This document shows, piece after piece, positions 1-7,473 of a stretch of 21,620 nt of DNA. Under the pieces are notes generated by a model. The model saw only the letters and a list, made by a program, of their open reading frames with translations, ran no database searches and had not been told where the DNA came from. Numbering within the stretch: position 1 is the stretch's first letter; every line of letters begins with the position of its first letter. Source of the stretch: an uncultured Acidobacteriota bacterium. Its GTDB lineage: Bacteria; Acidobacteriota; Terriglobia; Terriglobales; Acidobacteriaceae. The stretch lies in assembly GCA_903832475.1 (NCBI GenBank), contig CAILBQ010000359.1, forward strand, positions 1 through 21,620. Reading direction: 5' to 3'. A program made the translations under genes and the position numbers.

Positions 1-1624
1 CTCCTGAGGTCGGGCCTGGGGTCAGCGCTGAGTCGCCGAGAACCACGCGAACGCGATCGACAGGAATTCCGGTGCGATCCGAAACTACCTGGGCGAAGAT
101 GGTGTAAGTTCCCGTACCGATGTCCTGCGTTCCGCAAGAGACGCGGGCAGTGCCGTCATTGAGCAATGCAACGGATGCCTGGCACTGGCCGCGGTTGGCG
201 CCCCACGTTGCAGCCGCCATGCCCCAGCCGAGAATGATGTCCTGACCCACGTCGCCTTTTTTGCGCATCGAACCGACACCGGGAGTGCGCTTTGACCAGC
301 CGAATTTCTCCGCTCCAACCTGCACGCATTCCTTGAGATGGCGCGAGGAGAACGGTTTGTTCTGGCTCTCGTCGGTGAGCGTGTCGTTCTTCAGGCGGAA
401 CTCGACCGGGTCCATGTTGAGGGCGATAGCCAGCTCGTCCATTGCCGACTCAATGGCAAACAAACCGGGGACAGCGCCGGGTCCTCGCATGGGCGTCGGT
501 GTGCCCACATTGCGGCGAACGAGTGCAGAAGTCAGCAGCAGGTTTGGCGTGGAGTAGAGAAAGGGTGTTGCCTCTCCGCAGTTCTCCTTGATGTCGTCGG
601 TCAGCGAGGTGTGGTTGCGGTAATCGTGATGCAGCGAGGTCAGTTTGCCGTCGGGAGTGGCGCTCAGTTTCATGTGCTGCTGGGTACGGGGACGGTGGCC
701 GACTGAGGAGAACATCTGCTTGCGGTTCACTGAAAGCTTGACGGGCCGATTCAGTTGGCGCGAGGCGGCCGCGGCCAGCGCCGAGTGCGGCCAGGGGAAG
801 AGCTTGCCGCCGAAGCCCGATCCCAGAAAGCGAGTGATCACATGAATGTTCTCGCGCGGGACGCCGAGCGTCTCCGCCATCACGTGCTGATGATTCATCA
901 CGCCCTGGGAGGTTTCATAGAGCAGGAAGTTGGGAGCGCTCCACACCGCGACCGTGGCGTGCATTTCCATCGGGTTGTGGGTTTCGGCCGGGGTTATGTA
1001 TGTCTGATCGACCTTGACAGGGGCGGCGGCGAAGGCGGCTTCGGCATCGCCCCGCTTGGACTCCATATGCAGAGGCAGTTCTGCCGTCTGTGGGTCGTCA
1101 AGCCTGGTGCTGACATTGACCGGGGTAGGTGCATAGTCGACTCGGACGGCGGCGGCGCCAGCCAGGGCCTGCTCGTAGGTCTCGGCGACGACCAGCGCGA
1201 CGTTTTGGCCCCAGTAGCGAATGGTCAGATCCTCCAGGGGAGGCCGGGCTTCGCTGGTGCGGCCGCCGCTGCCTCCTTTGGCCATGCGGAAGAGGCCGGG
1301 ATTTTTGCCGCCGTAGAGATTGGCATGGTGCAGGACCAGCACGACGCCCGGCATCTTTTCCGCGCGAGAGGTATCCATGGAGCGGATGGTCCCGTTCGCG
1401 ATGGTGGAGGAGACGGGAACCGCATGGACCAGGCCGGGAAAGTGGTAGTCCGCGGCGTACAGGGCGACTCCGGAAGTCTTGAGCGGGCCGTCGATGCGTG
1501 GCAGGTCGGCTCCGATGATCGCGGAGGGGGAGTACGGCGCTTTTTCGGCGTTATCGCCGTTCGCGGGAGCGGGCGAGGCCTGGGCGGATGTTTCGATTCC
1601 AGCGTCGAGCAGTTCGAAGGGCAT
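1..1624 (-). CDS. PaoC/XdhA-type molybdopterin-binding subunit of an aldehyde or xanthine dehydrogenase (3'-truncated by window edge)
   Basis: This is the large molybdenum-cofactor subunit of a xanthine oxidase-family hydroxylase, which oxidises aldehydes or N-heterocycles using water as oxygen donor. About 541 residues are visible; family members are about 730, so the C-terminal quarter lies outside the window. Visible landmarks are RIDGPLKTSG near residues 43-52 (close to E. coli PaoC), FLGSGFGGK at 276-284 (the molybdopterin glycine-rich loop), TPMRGPG near 385 and GTQDIGTGTYTIF further on. The ATG at 1624 is fixed by an in-frame TGA two codons upstream; AAAAGGA about 9-14 nt upstream is the ribosome site. 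There is no signal peptide; in PaoABC the Tat signal is on the FeS subunit. The upstream neighbour is a methyltransferase, so FeS and FAD partners, if linked, must lie downstream beyond base 1. Family call is firm; substrate is unknown, and PaoC-like is the closest match I recall. Confidence 0.93.
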   Translation of the reverse strand, partial: MPFELLDAGIETSAQASPAPANGDNAEKAPYSPSAIIGADLPRIDGPLKTSGVALYAADYHFPGLVHAVPVSSTIANGTIRSMDTSRAEKMPGVVLVLHHANLYGGKNPGLFRMAKGGSGGRTSEARPPLEDLTIRYWGQNVALVVAETYEQALAGAAAVRVDYAPTPVNVSTRLDDPQTAELPLHMESKRGDAEAAFAAAPVKVDQTYITPAETHNPMEMHATVAVWSAPNFLLYETSQGVMNHQHVMAETLGVPRENIHVITRFLGSGFGGKLFPWPHSALAAAASRQLNRPVKLSVNRKQMFSSVGHRPRTQQHMKLSATPDGKLTSLHHDYRNHTSLTDDIKENCGEATPFLYSTPNLLLTSALVRRNVGTPTPMRGPGAVPGLFAIESAMDELAIALNMDPVEFRLKNDTLTDESQNKPFSSRHLKECVQVGAEKFGWSKRTPGVGSMRKKGDVGQDIILGWGMAAATWGANRGQCQASVALLNDGTARVSCGTQDIGTGTYTIFAQVVSDRTGIPVDRVRVVLGDSALTPGPTSG

Positions 1625-1690
1625 GGATCAGGGTCCTTTTGCGGCGACGCGAGAGCAAGAAGCCACGCCGGGGGGAAAGTGAGTGGTTTT

Positions 1691-1717
1691 GTAATTTTGC
1701 GAACGATTCGGAATTAC
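1691..1717. promoter_or_regulatory. Inverted repeat upstream of the molybdenum hydroxylase gene
   Basis: In the 109-bp gap between the methyltransferase stop and the hydroxylase start, GTAATT (1691-1696) and AATTAC (1712-1717) form a 6-bp inverted repeat with a 15-nt spacer. A second small repeat, CGAA/TTCG, lies inside it one base off centre. The gap is AT-richer than the surrounding genes. It could be an operator or part of a separate promoter for the hydroxylase gene; no convincing -35/-10 pair was found. Confidence 0.3.
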
Positions 1718-1733
1718 GAAACGTACGTCGTCT

Positions 1734-2441
1734 TTATGAGACGGATTCTGGTGCCGCTGGGATGCATGGGGTGCGTCGCCACAACTGGCTGACCAACAAT
1801 CCACCTAGGCGGGAATGCTGGTTCGCAAGGGTCCAGCCTGCGGCGCGGAGCACGGCCGCATGGTCAGGGAGCGCCTGAGGACGCAGGTGGGTGAGCAACC
1901 GGAAAGCGCGATACAGGAGCGCGACCAGGGGAGCTGCGATGATTCGGCCATAGATGGTTGGCGGAACAGAAAAATCGGAGAAAACCCAGGCAGCGCCGGC
2001 GCTGGTCCAAGGCGAGATGCGGGCAGCCAGATCGCGAATCTCCGCGGTAGTCAGGCAATCAAGGAAAAAGTGCGTCGCAATCACGTCGAAATTCTTGCCG
2101 GGGTGCGGGGACCAATGGCGAATGTCGGCTTGCTCCACACTGAGGCGGGACTGGTCGGGTAGCGCTTGCTGGGTGAGCGCCCGGAGCATGGCCGGACTGG
2201 CATCTACGGCATGAACGCGAACGACGCGATTGCAGCGGAGCAGCGCGGCGGTGAAGCGGCCGTCCCCGTCGCCCAGCACAAGGGCGCTTTGGCAGGAGGT
2301 TAGCTGAGGCAGGAATTCCGTGCGGCTGCGCTGCAGGAGCGGACCGAAGGAAAGATATTCCAGCCAGCGGTATGGTCCGGCAAGAGCGTCAAAGTCGGGA
2401 GCCGGACTGCGATCTGCGGCGGGCGGGACTGGAATAGGCAT
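1734..2441 (-). CDS. Class I SAM-dependent methyltransferase (UbiE-like fold)
   Basis: The 235-residue product has the Rossmann-type SAM-binding motif I VLGDGDGRF at residues 55-63, an acidic strand-2 end in VDASPAMLRAL (around 79), an acidic position in QADIRHW that would contact the adenine, and FDVIATHFFLDCLT as motif IV/post-motif. Length and order fit methyltransferase types 11/25. The substrate cannot be read from sequence. The start is the ATG at 2441, 15 bp after the stop of the UbiA-like gene; there is no clear Shine-Dalgarno, which suggests translational coupling. The neighbouring UbiA-like membrane protein raises the possibility of a lipid-linked or prenylated substrate, by analogy to UbiA/UbiE in quinone synthesis, but that is inference only. 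Confidence 0.85.
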   Translation of the reverse strand: MPIPVPPAADRSPAPDFDALAGPYRWLEYLSFGPLLQRSRTEFLPQLTSCQSALVLGDGDGRFTAALLRCNRVVRVHAVDASPAMLRALTQQALPDQSRLSVEQADIRHWSPHPGKNFDVIATHFFLDCLTTAEIRDLAARISPWTSAGAAWVFSDFSVPPTIYGRIIAAPLVALLYRAFRLLTHLRPQALPDHAAVLRAAGWTLANQHSRLGGLLVSQLWRRTPCIPAAPESVS

Positions 2442-2456
2442 GGGGGAGCGAAAACT

Positions 2457-3449
2457 TCAAAGAATTAGCAGCATGGGCGTGAGCAGAACCAGATCGGCTG
2501 CGGCACGAAGGGAGGTGGGGTCGAGGCGTCCCCGATAACGATGCAGGATAGCGATGCCGAGCGAAGAGGCTGCGGCGGTCGTAAGCAGTCCGGCCATCCT
2601 CGGCTGATGAAACTGAATTCCTAAACCCGCCAGGAGCATGGCAACAGCGCCGAGCAAAATCGACAAATTTCCTATGCGCGCCGAGTGGTCCTTGTGAGGG
2701 AATTCCGATTCCCACGCCTCGATAGCGTGGCAATTGAGCCAAGCAAGTGCAGCAAAGACCAGGAACACGGGCAGGAAGGCAAGCCGGTTGACAGGAAGGC
2801 GGGACCAGGAAGGAAGAGCGCAGGCCAGTGTGAAGATCACGCCCACCAGCAGTTCCTTTGGCAGGCCAAGCTTCGCAGGAAAGCCAAGCTTGAAGCGCGG
2901 AGGCGGGAAATGGCGCGGGGCATGCACTGAGCTGAAGTAGGCAAGTGCGCTAATGGCAAGCAGCGTATTGCGTTGACGCGCGGCCATCGGCATGTCGCGA
3001 AGTACCAGCACGATACCAAGCACCGCTGCGGCAATGGCCAGCGGAATCAAGATGCGCCGATGTTTCCAGTGGAAGAGGTGCCGTGACTGCAGGTTGGCGA
3101 GTTCGAAGTTCAGTTGCCGGCCGCGAAATGTGCGACGAGCATCGAGCACGCGGTCGCCGACATAAAATGCCCACGCGGCCAGTCCAAGGACGACGGGCAG
3201 CCAGCGAGGCAGATGTACGCGGACAGCGGAAGCAAAGGCAAGGCACCAGGTGATGGCGACGGTTGGTGCGTCGAGGCTGGTCAGATGCCAAAGGCCGAGC
3301 AGTTGCGCCGCCCGTCGTCGAACCTGCCATCGTCGAACCGGCCCGGCCCCGCACGGCGGCCGGATTGCCGAACGCAGAGGGACATGAGCATCCTGCGGCG
3401 TTGACGTCGGAGCTGTGCTGATTGGGCGAGGAATGGTTGGGGCGGCCAC
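2457..3449 (-). CDS. UbiA-like polytopic membrane protein, possible divergent prenyltransferase
   Basis: The 330-residue protein has a basic, proline-rich N-terminus of about 45 residues followed by about eight hydrophobic segments. YVGDRVLDARR at 96-106 sits where UbiA prenyltransferases carry their first Asp-rich motif; only two of the usual acidic positions (D99, D103) remain. PKELLVGVIF near 197-206 resembles a conserved UbiA loop. LNCHAIEAWESEFPHKDH near 238-255 may be the second polar motif. The catalytic motifs are therefore degenerate, and this could be a non-catalytic relative. The start is uncertain: the frame opens with GTG at 3449, 9 bp after the preceding stop, without a Shine-Dalgarno. 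It is packed between a membrane protein and a methyltransferase in an apparent operon. The fold call is tentative. Confidence 0.55.
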   Translation of the reverse strand: MAAPTIPRPISTAPTSTPQDAHVPLRSAIRPPCGAGPVRRWQVRRRAAQLLGLWHLTSLDAPTVAITWCLAFASAVRVHLPRWLPVVLGLAAWAFYVGDRVLDARRTFRGRQLNFELANLQSRHLFHWKHRRILIPLAIAAAVLGIVLVLRDMPMAARQRNTLLAISALAYFSSVHAPRHFPPPRFKLGFPAKLGLPKELLVGVIFTLACALPSWSRLPVNRLAFLPVFLVFAALAWLNCHAIEAWESEFPHKDHSARIGNLSILLGAVAMLLAGLGIQFHQPRMAGLLTTAAASSLGIAILHRYRGRLDPTSLRAAADLVLLTPMLLIL

Positions 3450-3458
3450 TGCTTCATT

Positions 3459-4310
3459 TTACGATTGCGCCGGTGCGTCGCAGGTTGCTTCGATAGCGGG
3501 TGGTTGTGGCGGCATCGACAATGCGATGAGAGAAAGGGCGATGAAGAGGGGGATATAGGGCGACGCTGCAAGCAGCGAGGCGCACATCTCGAGGAAAGCT
3601 CGCGGCACGTGCGGATAAAGATCTGCATAGATGGGTCGTTCGACGAATGCAATGCTTTCGCCCACAAGCGTCGAGACGATGACCGCACAGATCGCCAAGA
3701 ACCGGGCGTTTCTCTTGTCTGCAGTTGTTGGGAGACTGGATTGCGCTGGCCAGATCATTTTAAGACCGGAGGGAACGATCAGCAGGGCGACCAAAGCCGC
3801 TTCCAGGATCGAGGTTGCGAGGATGAAAGAGTTCGGACTCAGGCTCTCCGGGCGCAGTTTGAAAAGGAACGGAGTCGTCGCAAGAAGCGTGATTGCGAAG
3901 CCTAAAAGTACGACTTTCGCAGAAAGCAAGATAGAGATTCGAGGCTCTTGGAAGGCTTTGCGGCAGGTTTCCTGCCAATTCAAGGGTCGGCTGTCTTCAA
4001 CCGCATTGACCAGTGCGGCAGTGGCTCTCAAGGCAACCACGTAGAAATAGAGAAATGCAAGGTTTCCGATCCAGAACATGGGCGCGGAAATCCCAAGGTT
4101 CGCGATGTACGCCTCAGAACCAGGGTGCGGCACGGCCGGCCTGTCGGAGAAAACGGACTCGTGTGGCCCGAACCAGAGAATGGCATAGGCGATCGCAATC
4201 GTTCGGAACTGTTTGAGCCAGAAGCAGCATGCATCCGCGCAAAGCACCGGCAGCCACAAAACCGGGTGCTGCCAGAAGAGGTAGGCTGTCTTGCGCCAGA
4301 GGGCTTGCAT
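3459..4310 (-). CDS. Integral membrane protein of unknown function
   Basis: I do not recognise this 283-residue protein. It is strongly hydrophobic with about five to six likely membrane segments (around residues 12-45, 75-100, 125-150, 160-180, 205-225 and 250-270). There is a polar loop after the first hairpin and a Pro-rich C-terminus. No catalytic motif is apparent. The ATG at 4310 is the first possible start because an in-frame TGA lies four codons upstream; no good Shine-Dalgarno precedes it. It is the first gene of the tightly packed minus-strand set that continues with the UbiA-like gene 9 bp downstream, so it may be an accessory membrane component of the same pathway. Its codon use looks less GC-biased than that of the downstream genes. 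Confidence 0.75.
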   Translation of the reverse strand: MQALWRKTAYLFWQHPVLWLPVLCADACCFWLKQFRTIAIAYAILWFGPHESVFSDRPAVPHPGSEAYIANLGISAPMFWIGNLAFLYFYVVALRATAALVNAVEDSRPLNWQETCRKAFQEPRISILLSAKVVLLGFAITLLATTPFLFKLRPESLSPNSFILATSILEAALVALLIVPSGLKMIWPAQSSLPTTADKRNARFLAICAVIVSTLVGESIAFVERPIYADLYPHVPRAFLEMCASLLAASPYIPLFIALSLIALSMPPQPPAIEATCDAPAQS

Positions 4311-4465
4311 GTAGGTGGATCATAACGCTGGAAACGACGAATGTAGCGGCAACGTTCAAATCTTCCGGGGGCAGACCGGTCTGGCTGGTCGGGTAAAATT
4401 GGGCATCGCACTGGGAACGGATTTCACGCGTATATGAGATTGGTCGACAGATTTCTGGAGGGGCT
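4311..4465. promoter_or_regulatory. Divergent intergenic region with a 12-bp palindrome
   Basis: This 155-bp gap separates the minus-strand membrane-protein operon from the plus-strand M16 peptidase and must hold promoters for both. CAGACCGGTCTG at 4372-4383 is a perfect 12-bp palindrome, a possible repressor site. TAAAAT at 4394-4399 is -10-like on the plus strand but has no good -35. GGAGGGG at 4457-4463 is the ribosome site of the M16 gene. Confidence 0.35.
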
Positions 4466-7309
4466 ATGAGGTTTTCTTTGATGGCGTCGAGGCGTGTCGT
4501 GGCTTCGGTAGTTGCAGGCGGGTTGCTGGCGGCAAGCGGATGGGCATTGGGCGCGGAGAAAAGCGCGAGCCTGAAAATCCCGGAGATCAAGTATGAGAGA
4601 TACACGCTTCCTAATGGCCTTGTGGTCCTGACGCATGAAGATCACCGTTTGCCGCTGGTGGCTGTCGACCTCTGGTACCACGTCGGTCCGCTTAACGAGC
4701 GGCCGGGACGCACGGGTTTTGCGCACCTCTTTGAACACATGATGTTTGAAGGCTCGGAGCACGTTGGCGAGAAGGCGCACATCAAGTTTGTGCAGGGCGC
4801 GGGCGCGACAGATGTGAACGGAACCACCGACTTCGATCGCACCAACTACTTTGAGACCATGCCCAGCAATCAGCTCGAGCTTGCCCTTTGGCTGGAGAGC
4901 GATCGCATGGGCTTCCTGCTCGAAGGCCTGGATCGAGTCAAGCTGACCAACCAGCGCGATGTGGTGCGCAACGAGCGCCGCCAGGGCGAAGGCCGTCCCT
5001 ACAGCGTGGCCAACGAGAAGGTCACGCAACTGCTATTCCCCAAGGGCCATCCGTACTACGGCGACGTGATCGGCTCGCATGCTGATATTGAGGCGGCACG
5101 CATCAACGATGTTCGAGACTTTCACCAGCAGTTCTACACGCCAAACAACGCCAGCATCGCCATCGCGGGAGACTTCAAGCCGGAGCAGTTGAAGGCGCTG
5201 TTGACGAAGTACTTCGGGCCCATCCCGGCCGGTCCTAAGGTAGATCCGGTGACCGCGGCCACCGTGCCCACGCCTCCCATCACCGAGCAGAAGCGCGCTA
5301 CGGTGACCGATACGGTCAAGCTGGAACAAGTGGACATTGGCTTCCTGACGCCGGCTGCGTTTACGCCGGGCGACGCCGACGTGGAGTTGCTGACCAATGT
5401 TCTGGGCCAGTCCTCGGCCAGCCGGCTTTATGACACGCTGGTGCGAAAGCGGCAGATCGCCCAGTCGGCGACATGCTATGAGGATTCGAAAGAGCTGATA
5501 TCCACAGTGGAATGCTCGCTGACGGCCAAGCCGGGAGTGAAGCTCGACGAACTCGAAGCGGCTTTCTGGGACGAAGTGGCCAAGCTGCAGAAAGACGGCC
5601 CGACACAGGAAGAGGTAGATGCCGTGCGTACGGCGAATCTGACCCAGACCATCACCGGATTGCAGCGGCTGGGTGGGTTTGGCGGCGTGGCCGACATGCT
5701 GGACCGGTATAACCAGTACACCGGGGATCCAGGCTACCTGAGCAAAGATCTGGGGCGCTATCAGGCCGTGACCGTTGCGAGCCTGAAAGAAGCCGCGGTC
5801 AAGTATCTGGACAAAAATCACGCGGTGGTTGTCTCCTGCGTGCCGGGGAAGAAGGTTGTTGACGACGTACCGCGCAGCCCGGAAGACACCGACAAGGATG
5901 CCAAGCTGACGGCACCCTATCCGCCGGAATTTGAGACCGCTCAGGACTGGCGCAAGGCGCCGCCCAAGGCGGGGCCGGAATTGACTTTCCACCTTCCCGT
6001 GCCGGCCACATTCACGCTCAAGAACGGCCTGCCGGTGTACCTGGTTCACGATGGCAACCTGCCGGTGCTGAGTGCAGCGGTGGTTTCCCGCGCCGGCGGC
6101 GAAACGAATCCAGCGGATAAGCCGGGACTGGCTGACTTCACAGCCTCTATGCTTGCCGAAGGGACAGCGACGCGGACCTCAGCCCAGATCGCCGAAGAAG
6201 CGCAGCGCCTGGGTACACGCATCGGCGTCTTCGCGTCGATGGATGGAACCAATGCCGGCGTCACGGTGCTGACCAACCACGCTGATGGGGCGCTGGAGCT
6301 GCTGTCCGATGTGCTGCTGCACCCTGCCTTCAAAGACGATGACCTGGAGCGCATACGCAAGCGGCGCATGTTGTCAATTCAGCAGGAGGGTGATTCCGCC
6401 GGGGCGATCGCGCAGCGCGTGGGGCCCAGGCTGCTGTATGGCGATACGCCTTACGGATTCACCGCCTCGGGTACCGTCGACAGCGTGAAGGCGATCACGC
6501 GGCAGGAGATGCAGGACTTCTGGGCGAACCACTACGGTCCCGGCGATTCGGCGCTGGTCCTGGCTGGCGATGTCTCCGAAGCTGAGGCGCGCAAGCTGGC
6601 CGAGAAGTATTTCGGCGCCTGGTCCGGGCCGGCCAAGGGCGAGGTAAATCTGCCTGCTCCTCCGGCTGAGCCGTCGTTGAAGGTGGTGCTGGTGGATAAG
6701 TCCGGCTCGCCGCAGACTGCGTTGTTTGCCTACGGCCTGGGCGTGCCGGGAACGGTGCCGGACCTGCCCGCGCTGCGGGTGATGAACTACACCCTGGGCG
6801 GCAGTTTTGGCAGCCGCATCAACATGAACCTGCGCGAAGTTCACGGCTACACCTATGGCGCGAACTCCCGTTATGCGCTGTATCGCGAAGGCGGTCCGTT
6901 CATTGCCGGAGGCTTGGTGAAAACCGACGTCACGGCGCCTGCGGCCAAGGAGCTTCTTACCGAACTGCGTCGCATTCAGACAGAATTACCGACGCCCGAA
7001 GAGCTGAAAATGGCCAAGGATGCGAGCATCCAGTCGATTCCGGGTCAGTTTCAAACCATGGACGCGACCGCCGGCGCCATGAGTTCGATCTTCCTCTACA
7101 AGCGGCCTCTGGATTACTACTCGAAACTTCCTGATGCCTACCGTGCGGTAACCGCCGAGGATGTCGCCAAGGCGGCGCAGGCAGACGTCCATCCCGATCA
7201 CCTGATCATCGTCGCCGTCGGTGACAAGGCCAAGATCGAGCCTGGTCTGAAGGAAGTCAATCTGGCTCCCATGGAGTATGCAGATCCGCTGGGCAATCCT
7301 GTGAAATAG
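4466..7309 (+). CDS. Secreted M16 family zinc metallopeptidase (insulinase/pitrilysin-like, fused two-domain form)
   Basis: This 947-residue protein should be exported: a basic N-terminus plus a hydrophobic core ends near residue 29 in an Ala/Gly-rich signal-peptidase site. The N-terminal M16 domain (about 40-480) has the inverted zinc motif HLFEH at 87-91, with the third zinc ligand expected at E170 in VRNERR. The second M16 half (about 505-930) lacks HxxEH: LADFTASMLAEG stands in its place. It keeps the LREVHGYTYG segment that helps clamp substrate in this family. One active and one inactive half in a single chain is the usual architecture of fused M16 enzymes. The likely role is periplasmic peptide degradation or processing; the substrate is unknown. 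The start at ATG 4466 follows GGAGGGG closely. A strong hairpin terminator follows the gene, so it is probably monocistronic. Confidence 0.95.
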   Translation: MRFSLMASRRVVASVVAGGLLAASGWALGAEKSASLKIPEIKYERYTLPNGLVVLTHEDHRLPLVAVDLWYHVGPLNERPGRTGFAHLFEHMMFEGSEHVGEKAHIKFVQGAGATDVNGTTDFDRTNYFETMPSNQLELALWLESDRMGFLLEGLDRVKLTNQRDVVRNERRQGEGRPYSVANEKVTQLLFPKGHPYYGDVIGSHADIEAARINDVRDFHQQFYTPNNASIAIAGDFKPEQLKALLTKYFGPIPAGPKVDPVTAATVPTPPITEQKRATVTDTVKLEQVDIGFLTPAAFTPGDADVELLTNVLGQSSASRLYDTLVRKRQIAQSATCYEDSKELISTVECSLTAKPGVKLDELEAAFWDEVAKLQKDGPTQEEVDAVRTANLTQTITGLQRLGGFGGVADMLDRYNQYTGDPGYLSKDLGRYQAVTVASLKEAAVKYLDKNHAVVVSCVPGKKVVDDVPRSPEDTDKDAKLTAPYPPEFETAQDWRKAPPKAGPELTFHLPVPATFTLKNGLPVYLVHDGNLPVLSAAVVSRAGGETNPADKPGLADFTASMLAEGTATRTSAQIAEEAQRLGTRIGVFASMDGTNAGVTVLTNHADGALELLSDVLLHPAFKDDDLERIRKRRMLSIQQEGDSAGAIAQRVGPRLLYGDTPYGFTASGTVDSVKAITRQEMQDFWANHYGPGDSALVLAGDVSEAEARKLAEKYFGAWSGPAKGEVNLPAPPAEPSLKVVLVDKSGSPQTALFAYGLGVPGTVPDLPALRVMNYTLGGSFGSRINMNLREVHGYTYGANSRYALYREGGPFIAGGLVKTDVTAPAAKELLTELRRIQTELPTPEELKMAKDASIQSIPGQFQTMDATAGAMSSIFLYKRPLDYYSKLPDAYRAVTAEDVAKAAQADVHPDHLIIVAVGDKAKIEPGLKEVNLAPMEYADPLGNPVK

Positions 7310-7323
7310 CCAGAAACGAGCCG

Positions 7324-7362
7324 AAACGACATTGCTAGGAGCTTTCCTGGCTTTGTCGTTTT
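7324..7362 (+). terminator. Rho-independent terminator after the M16 peptidase gene
   Basis: AAACGACA (7324-7331) pairs with TGTCGTTT (7354-7361). Inside it GCTAGGA (7334-7340) pairs with TCCTGGC (7345-7351), with one G-T wobble, around the loop GCTT; 2-nt bulges separate the two stem blocks. Four T residues close the 3' side (7359-7362). The stem starts 15 bp after the M16 stop codon. Confidence 0.75.
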
Positions 7363-7473
7363 GCTGTCGCAACCATGCGCCCATGCATCGGCGGCAAGCA
7401 AAAGGGAACGCCGCAACAAGCCCGACCCAGTTCTCCCGGCGATATCGACGCCTGGGTCGCGTACCATATTCCC

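Noticed and set aside
755..1792. 345-residue plus-strand open frame opposite the molybdenum hydroxylase gene
   Set aside because: It is antisense to a clear PaoC/XdhA coding frame, is rich in Gly/Arg low-information sequence and shows no recognised motif.
5033..6049. 338-residue minus-strand frame opposite the M16 peptidase
   Set aside because: It is a shadow of the peptidase frame with His/Arg/Gln-rich composition and no domain features.
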